DNA of 33,993 nt, from positions 1-33,993 of the IMG/VR virus record IMGVR_UViG_3300024255_000089; one strand, written 5' to 3'. The DNA comes from a virus. The notes beneath the pieces are model-generated. The model worked only from the letters and a program-made list of their open reading frames with translations. It had not been told where the DNA came from and did not search any database. How positions within the stretch are numbered: position 1 is the stretch's first letter; each line of letters opens with the position of its first letter. A program made the position numbers and the translations under genes. Shown here piece after piece: positions 30,301 to 33,993 of the stretch.

Positions 30301-32083
30301 AAGTTTCGCTGGAAAACTTTATAACACAGCAGGTCAAATAGTTGACACAGCTGGAAGAGTACTTGATAGTAAACCAGGACAACTAGCACTTGCGCTGTCT
30401 GGGGTTGGTTTAGGTGGAAAAGCCTTACAGACCGTGAGCAACATTAAAACCGCTGTTGATACTGTAAACAAAGGTAAAGATATTATAAATGAAGTTAAAG
30501 ATGTGTATAATCAATCAATAGATGATACTTTAAATAATGCACAAGGTATTACAGGAAATATAGATTTAAGAGAACCTAAATCAACAGGCGGTAGAGTAGG
30601 AAAAGCAGTAGGTGGATCACTTGATTTAGCAGCTAGACAAAAACAATCACAATTAGATTTTTTAAGAAGACAACCGGGTGCGCAACCTGCGCAACCACAA
30701 GCACCGAAAGCTAATCCTTTTAACCCTTTTGCTTTAACAGCTACACCAACAGCTCCACCTGCAGTTAATCCTCAACCACCGGCAACACAACCGTCAGGTA
30801 TGACAAGTGGCGCGGCAACTACTATGGGATCATCTATGGGCGGCTTTACAGGGCCGGGTGTAACTCAACCTGCAGTCAATCCTCAACCACCATCAAATAG
30901 AACGTTTGATATGAATAAAATTATGAATTTTGATAATTATCAAATGGATGCATTTAGGGCGAATCTTTCACAACAAGAAAAAGCTCAATTAGATAATCAA
31001 CTTAACTCACAAGGCCCAATGGCATTCGGTCATGGAGACAGTACATATGATGAAAGATTTGGTATAACTGCTAAGGAAAGAGCCCCTGGAAAAAAATATG
31101 ATGTAGAATATTATGAAGGTGATGACATAAGTGATGACGATTACTATGATTTTTATGATAACCTTAAACCATCAGAACAAAGAGAGTACGATAGACAAGT
31201 ACAAATATATGATGGCTACGAGCCAAACATGATGGGAATGGGAGATAATCTTTTTGATAAATTTTCACTTTCTAGATTTGGAGTTGATGAAGCCGACTTT
31301 TACGATAACATGAGCACTGATGAACAATATGAACTACAAAGTGTTGCAGACTATATTGATGATCAAATGGATTATGGCGGCATTTATAATGCGGCTGAAG
31401 AATTAGAACAAAGAGGAATAGATCCAAAACAATTCATAGGCTCAGATGGAATGTATGATCGAATTGCTCTTGCAAAAACTTATGTAGACTCAGGAGTTAA
31501 AGATTTTATAGATAAAGGTTTTATAACAGAAGAGGATGCACAACGCTATGATGGACAGGGTTTTTATGGCAAGCAACAGTTACTAAGAAAAGGTCAGGAT
31601 GCGTACTATGACTCATTAAGATCACCATCTTATAATTCATATACTAATACAAACATTGGTAATTTAACACCCACCAAGACCATTGAAGTACAAATGCAAG
31701 ATATTATAAATAAACAAGGTGGAATGGGTACAGGGTCAGGTAATAGTATTAATCAAAGCACAAGTGGTTACATGAAAGGCGGCAGAGTAGGCTTTAAATA
31801 TGGAACTGATCGTTATGGACAATCTAAAAAAGTTAGTAGTGCTATGAATGTAGATTATAATGATCCATTTAAAAAATTAATGAGTAATGATTCAGGTAGA
31901 TTTATAAAATCTACGTCAAGTTTGGCAAGGTATGCTAAAAATTTAAATGCATTAAAAAACAGTAAGCAAGCGAAAGCTGCACTAAGAAAAAGTCTTTTAG
32001 TTGAAAATGAAAAAACTAGAAAAGACGCTTTAAAAAGATTAACCTTATTAAAGAAACTATATTCTGGTGGTAAAAGTGTATAA
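27302..32083 (+). CDS. Very large Gly/Ser/Thr-rich phage protein, 1593 aa
   Basis: It starts five bases after the terminase stop. Residues 1-490 are helical and charged (an opening RGGGLKSIEQVYKIAKREL, a short NRLNFADG at ~221). Residues ~498-640 are low-complexity Gly/Ser/Thr, with a 12-nt tandem repeat giving GGSS units. A mostly acidic helical part follows, then STGGRVGKAVGGS at ~1095, a Pro/Gln-rich linker with PAVNPQPP twice, a very acidic Asp/Tyr-rich part, and KGGRVGFKYGTDRYG near 1491. I recall large marine phage proteins with recurrent GGRxGF/FADG motifs next to terminase genes; none has a known function. A virion or ejected protein is likely by position and size. Confidence 0.88.
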   Translation: MGNLLKLLAAITNLTRGGGLKSIEQVYKIAKRELGDTFDTAKKQIDDAFKQGKEQKKLDDRTKDLKKIDEQGIKSVETEQSELMKRLEDKVKNLANVENISTGLTRTIAREILEKRGIQIPKGTDAIQLFKQKFGQDILLDINDLAEELVDIDRVGGKPKPLTELIEQEGFFDLKMPKEPPQGYTPDELAEIQKEIDQEDMLLKFDPTGRKSNSMGGINRLNFADGPKDPKKKALINTIKKIPKVGKIVGGVLEIINYVKTLDPIEAMKEVNKVIARKGKYKNITDKESQKIFDDTQDHIFEREPKPTEFDIDIDEVESTRALAPKMTERLEIKAKYPGIDDELVDKILIDDNPQRKAELLATIDEAFRMMEKGKSTDEIIDTFKNQNRTKQAMGTGPEGLSEITDLYDKIRINNIQKQKDAGDNKQMRFRKLLSSNKFPELNSFLEAELNEDDEKVELDVRTNFAIGSPPFTPGQVAQRKNQSYVDFLARQGVGQSGTTTGPAPTFNPFTGTGTTPPATGGSQPGTGGGGTTSPNTGTGGGGNTNTGSGNTGGGTGGSSGGSSGGSSGGSSGGTGGTSSGSNLYTGAGNYPPGMGTNTGGSSTGGSPGGSTGGGSGLTPSTGNTDHGGGYTTGGGSIVKDKTGNSGVLLDNSVSGQAAVDAYKKYLSTADRDTEAYKDFNTWRQDTEFSGDNLLFDMTTSEGQKQYEAAAKFLGSDNGWQDPQTKAGTKLMEDYLSFAAQNKGKDSMMDFTGWAKANNRRTDVSFRKEDSDKILGVDTGANFSSVNNAVDTGDLGSEAANDAANQAATGLKDPSTMDAKELRDEAQQYVDEAKAKWLEENPGATAEDFSRGGGRWIDLAEDMVKDKYNEQKDMGATSDDGFEDQSKDYFGDMYSENRIRDFDGVNRRMVTVDELKNSQEEYRQALASGEYQGVAQPGSTFDINNFQKEKYGAPLIITNETEINRYNRARDLQAPRSDGKYADQVNELQPMPKDIGGGIKSFAGKLYNTAGQIVDTAGRVLDSKPGQLALALSGVGLGGKALQTVSNIKTAVDTVNKGKDIINEVKDVYNQSIDDTLNNAQGITGNIDLREPKSTGGRVGKAVGGSLDLAARQKQSQLDFLRRQPGAQPAQPQAPKANPFNPFALTATPTAPPAVNPQPPATQPSGMTSGAATTMGSSMGGFTGPGVTQPAVNPQPPSNRTFDMNKIMNFDNYQMDAFRANLSQQEKAQLDNQLNSQGPMAFGHGDSTYDERFGITAKERAPGKKYDVEYYEGDDISDDDYYDFYDNLKPSEQREYDRQVQIYDGYEPNMMGMGDNLFDKFSLSRFGVDEADFYDNMSTDEQYELQSVADYIDDQMDYGGIYNAAEELEQRGIDPKQFIGSDGMYDRIALAKTYVDSGVKDFIDKGFITEEDAQRYDGQGFYGKQQLLRKGQDAYYDSLRSPSYNSYTNTNIGNLTPTKTIEVQMQDIINKQGGMGTGSGNSINQSTSGYMKGGRVGFKYGTDRYGQSKKVSSAMNVDYNDPFKKLMSNDSGRFIKSTSSLARYAKNLNALKNSKQAKAALRKSLLVENEKTRKDALKRLTLLKKLYSGGKSV
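28969..29014 (+). repeat. 12-bp tandem repeat coding Gly-Gly-Ser-Ser
   Basis: AGGAGGTTCATC is repeated exactly three times (28969-29004) and then partially, in frame inside the 1593-aa gene. It is prone to slippage, changing the linker length in steps of four residues. Confidence 0.8.
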
Positions 32084-33993
32084 GCCAAGTCCAAGTCATC
32101 AGAAATTTATAGACATTCTTACAGAAAAAAACAGACCTAAGAAAACAGCTAATCTTATGGATGAGTATTTAGGTGATCAAAGAGAATACCAAAAAGCAGT
32201 AGATGATGGATTTCAAGGAACTTACGAAGAGTTTCTAAGAATTAAATCTATGAGAGAGAACGCAGCGCAAGGTGGTGTTATCGGTGAAGGAGGCATGTTT
32301 AGAGGTCAAGACATGGGAACTAGAGAAGGATTTGCTGAGGCTAAATTTAACGATCCAAGTGCTGGTATAAAAGTTGGGGATGATTTAGGAAATGGTATAT
32401 CACAACAAAGAATTAAAAAAGATGGCAGTGTAGTATATAGAGTTTATAAGGGAAAAGTAAAAGGCAAACAATTAGAAAGTAGATCAATTCCTTCCTATGA
32501 AGATGCATTGGCAGAAAGAGAAAAATATGTACCTTTTAAAAAAGGTACAACACTTTCTAAAAAACAGATTAGAAATGAAAACAAATGGAAAAAAGCAAAT
32601 CCAAACTTAAATTATGATGATTTATCTGACACTGTAAAATATAGTATAAGAAAAACAGGTCGTACAAACTTAGGAACTATTGGACAAGGGAAAGCAAATC
32701 TTTTTTTAACAGGTGAAGATAGTCCTTTTTATAATCCTCTATCAAAAAAAGGTGAAAAAATTGCAAAACATGTCTATGGAACGACGGACATAACTGACGA
32801 TCGAAGATTACGAATAAATAGTGGTCAAACAACTATGGACACCAAACCTGTAAAATTTGAAAAAGGTAAAGATATTTCTCTTAAAATGAAAAGAGGATCA
32901 GAGGAAGTCACAGACATTGTTTTCCCTAATAAACAAGTAGAAAAAGATTTTATTAAAGCTATCAAAGCTAGAGTTTTACAACCACAAAAAGCAGTTGTTG
33001 ATTTTACAAATAAAGAACTTTCTGAATTATTTGATATTAGTGAAAAACAAGCAGGGAGGGCAGCAAGATATTTAATAAATAAATTAGGTTTAAAATATAA
33101 AAAGGTTCCTACAAGCACAAGCGCTGAAATTATAAAAAAAACTAGAGATTCACTAGCAAAAACTTCTTCAGTTTTACAAGAAGATAGAATTAGAGCAGCA
33201 AAAACTCCTATTTTAAAAGAAAAAAATTTAAAAAAGAAAATAGATATTGCACATAGAGTTTCTAAAAAACAAATGGAAAGATTAGGTTTACAATTTAGTA
33301 CCGATACTGTGGGAATAGACTCAAGGCTTATAAATCAGATAATAGTTAAACCAAGTGAAATAAAATTAAATAAATTATACACTAAACAATTTAATGCTTT
33401 TGAAAAACTTAAAAAAAATTCTAATTCAACTGAAGCTATTAAACAATTAGAAGATATTAATAAGCAAGTTAATGATATTGTAAAAAGCACTAGCGGTAGA
33501 TTAGTTGGAATAAGTATTGATCCTAAAACTTTAGAACCTTCTTTTGTAGGTATGAAAAAAAAATATTCTTTTAGTAATGTTTTAGGAGAAAGTATGACTA
33601 TGAAAGAATTAGAAATTTTACCTGAAGATGAACAACGTAAATTTTTAAACAAGCAACTTCCTAAAGCAATTGATTTAGAAATAAAAAGAGGCTTTGTTCC
33701 AAATGATTTTAAAAACATATTATCTAATAAAGAATCACAAAAATCTATTTTAGAGTACACTAAAAAAACTGCACCAGAATTATTAGGATCAATAAAAAAA
33801 GCAATCGCAAACCCAACTTCTAAAGCTTCAATGAAATTAATGAGTGCAATGCCAACTGTGGCCCTCCCTGGATTAGCAGCATATGGAGTATATAAATATG
33901 GTGAAGATATTTTAAAAGATAGCGGCTTGGTAGATAGAAAATTTGAACAAACTGCATCAGCAGGTGATGCACCCCTTGTGGAAGAAGGATTTA
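32076..33993 (+). CDS. Very large virion/polyvalent-type protein, 5' part (3' end outside window)
   Basis: Open from GTG 32076 to the last base, 639 codons. GTG overlaps the preceding stop by 8 nt (GTGTATAA), with GGTGG before it; ATG 32157 is a less likely start. Residues ~50-80 have GGVIGEGG. Residues ~105-155 (NGISQQRIKKDGSVVYRVYK then a basic stretch and an acidic helix) resemble an AP2/integrase-arm-like DNA-binding module. ELSELFDISEKQAGRAARYL (about 310) looks like a helix-turn-helix. The end has a hydrophobic segment (VALPGLAAYGVYKYG). If the sequence is circular, the frame continues without a break into 1-3848. DNA-binding domains within such a protein suggest an ejected, multi-domain role. 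Confidence 0.78.
   Translation, partial: MYKPSPSHQKFIDILTEKNRPKKTANLMDEYLGDQREYQKAVDDGFQGTYEEFLRIKSMRENAAQGGVIGEGGMFRGQDMGTREGFAEAKFNDPSAGIKVGDDLGNGISQQRIKKDGSVVYRVYKGKVKGKQLESRSIPSYEDALAEREKYVPFKKGTTLSKKQIRNENKWKKANPNLNYDDLSDTVKYSIRKTGRTNLGTIGQGKANLFLTGEDSPFYNPLSKKGEKIAKHVYGTTDITDDRRLRINSGQTTMDTKPVKFEKGKDISLKMKRGSEEVTDIVFPNKQVEKDFIKAIKARVLQPQKAVVDFTNKELSELFDISEKQAGRAARYLINKLGLKYKKVPTSTSAEIIKKTRDSLAKTSSVLQEDRIRAAKTPILKEKNLKKKIDIAHRVSKKQMERLGLQFSTDTVGIDSRLINQIIVKPSEIKLNKLYTKQFNAFEKLKKNSNSTEAIKQLEDINKQVNDIVKSTSGRLVGISIDPKTLEPSFVGMKKKYSFSNVLGESMTMKELEILPEDEQRKFLNKQLPKAIDLEIKRGFVPNDFKNILSNKESQKSILEYTKKTAPELLGSIKKAIANPTSKASMKLMSAMPTVALPGLAAYGVYKYGEDILKDSGLVDRKFEQTASAGDAPLVEEGF

Noticed and set aside
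33335-33760. Minus-strand 141-aa frame
   Set aside because: It is opposite an uninterrupted large coding frame; hydrophobic composition is the complement of Lys/Asn-rich codons.

Overview
The window looks like the genome, or most of the genome, of a lytic-type tailed bacteriophage from a marine alphaproteobacterium-like host. The DNA is AT-rich, genes are short and packed with 1-, 4- and 8-nt overlaps, and there are terminase, family A DNA polymerase and endolysin genes but no ribosomal, metabolic or tRNA genes. Several small proteins resemble, from memory, proteins of uncultured marine phages and phages of SAR11-type hosts. No database search was possible. No integrase, and no portal, major capsid or tail gene, was recognised.

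Layout. 1-4038: the 3' part of a very large virion or 'polyvalent' protein, then a small membrane protein. 4016-6688 (minus strand): an adenylylsulfate-kinase-like P-loop protein, an SNF2 helicase and a sulfotransferase-fold protein. 6735-13638 (plus): replication, with two conserved unknowns, a TOTE-type archaeo-eukaryotic primase, a UvrD-type helicase, a DUF3310 protein and a DNA polymerase with 3'-5' exonuclease. 13648-16101: unknown small proteins, including a Trp-rich 27-aa and a Cys-rich 53-aa microprotein, two membrane-anchored proteins and an M15 peptidase endolysin, probably the lysis region. 16103-19712: an AspH-type dioxygenase, a ribbon-helix-helix regulator, mini zinc proteins, a LAGLIDADG endonuclease and a PD-(D/E)XK nuclease. 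19721-19932: nine copies of TTCCACA in both orientations, a candidate origin. 20279-20866 (minus): probable small terminase.

21.6-23.5 kb differs from the rest. It is richer in GC and carries a GP88-family gene, a 37-aa gene, three arrays of the heptanucleotide GCTTGNN, and about 550 bp without a gene that reads as a large structured non-coding RNA on the minus strand. That RNA candidate has its own TTGACA-N17-TATATA promoter, helices completed by G-U pairs only on the minus strand, a GAAA tetraloop hairpin and a UAUGG/CCUAAG tetraloop-receptor-like element. It is the most interesting object in the window.

23.5-25.6 kb holds small accessory genes, two of them behind near-identical promoter/leader modules. 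25.8 kb to the end: the large terminase, a 1593-aa Gly/Ser/Thr-rich protein, and the start of another very large protein. The last reading frame (32076-33993) continues in frame into the first one (1-3848) if the sequence is circular, giving one protein of about 1921 aa.
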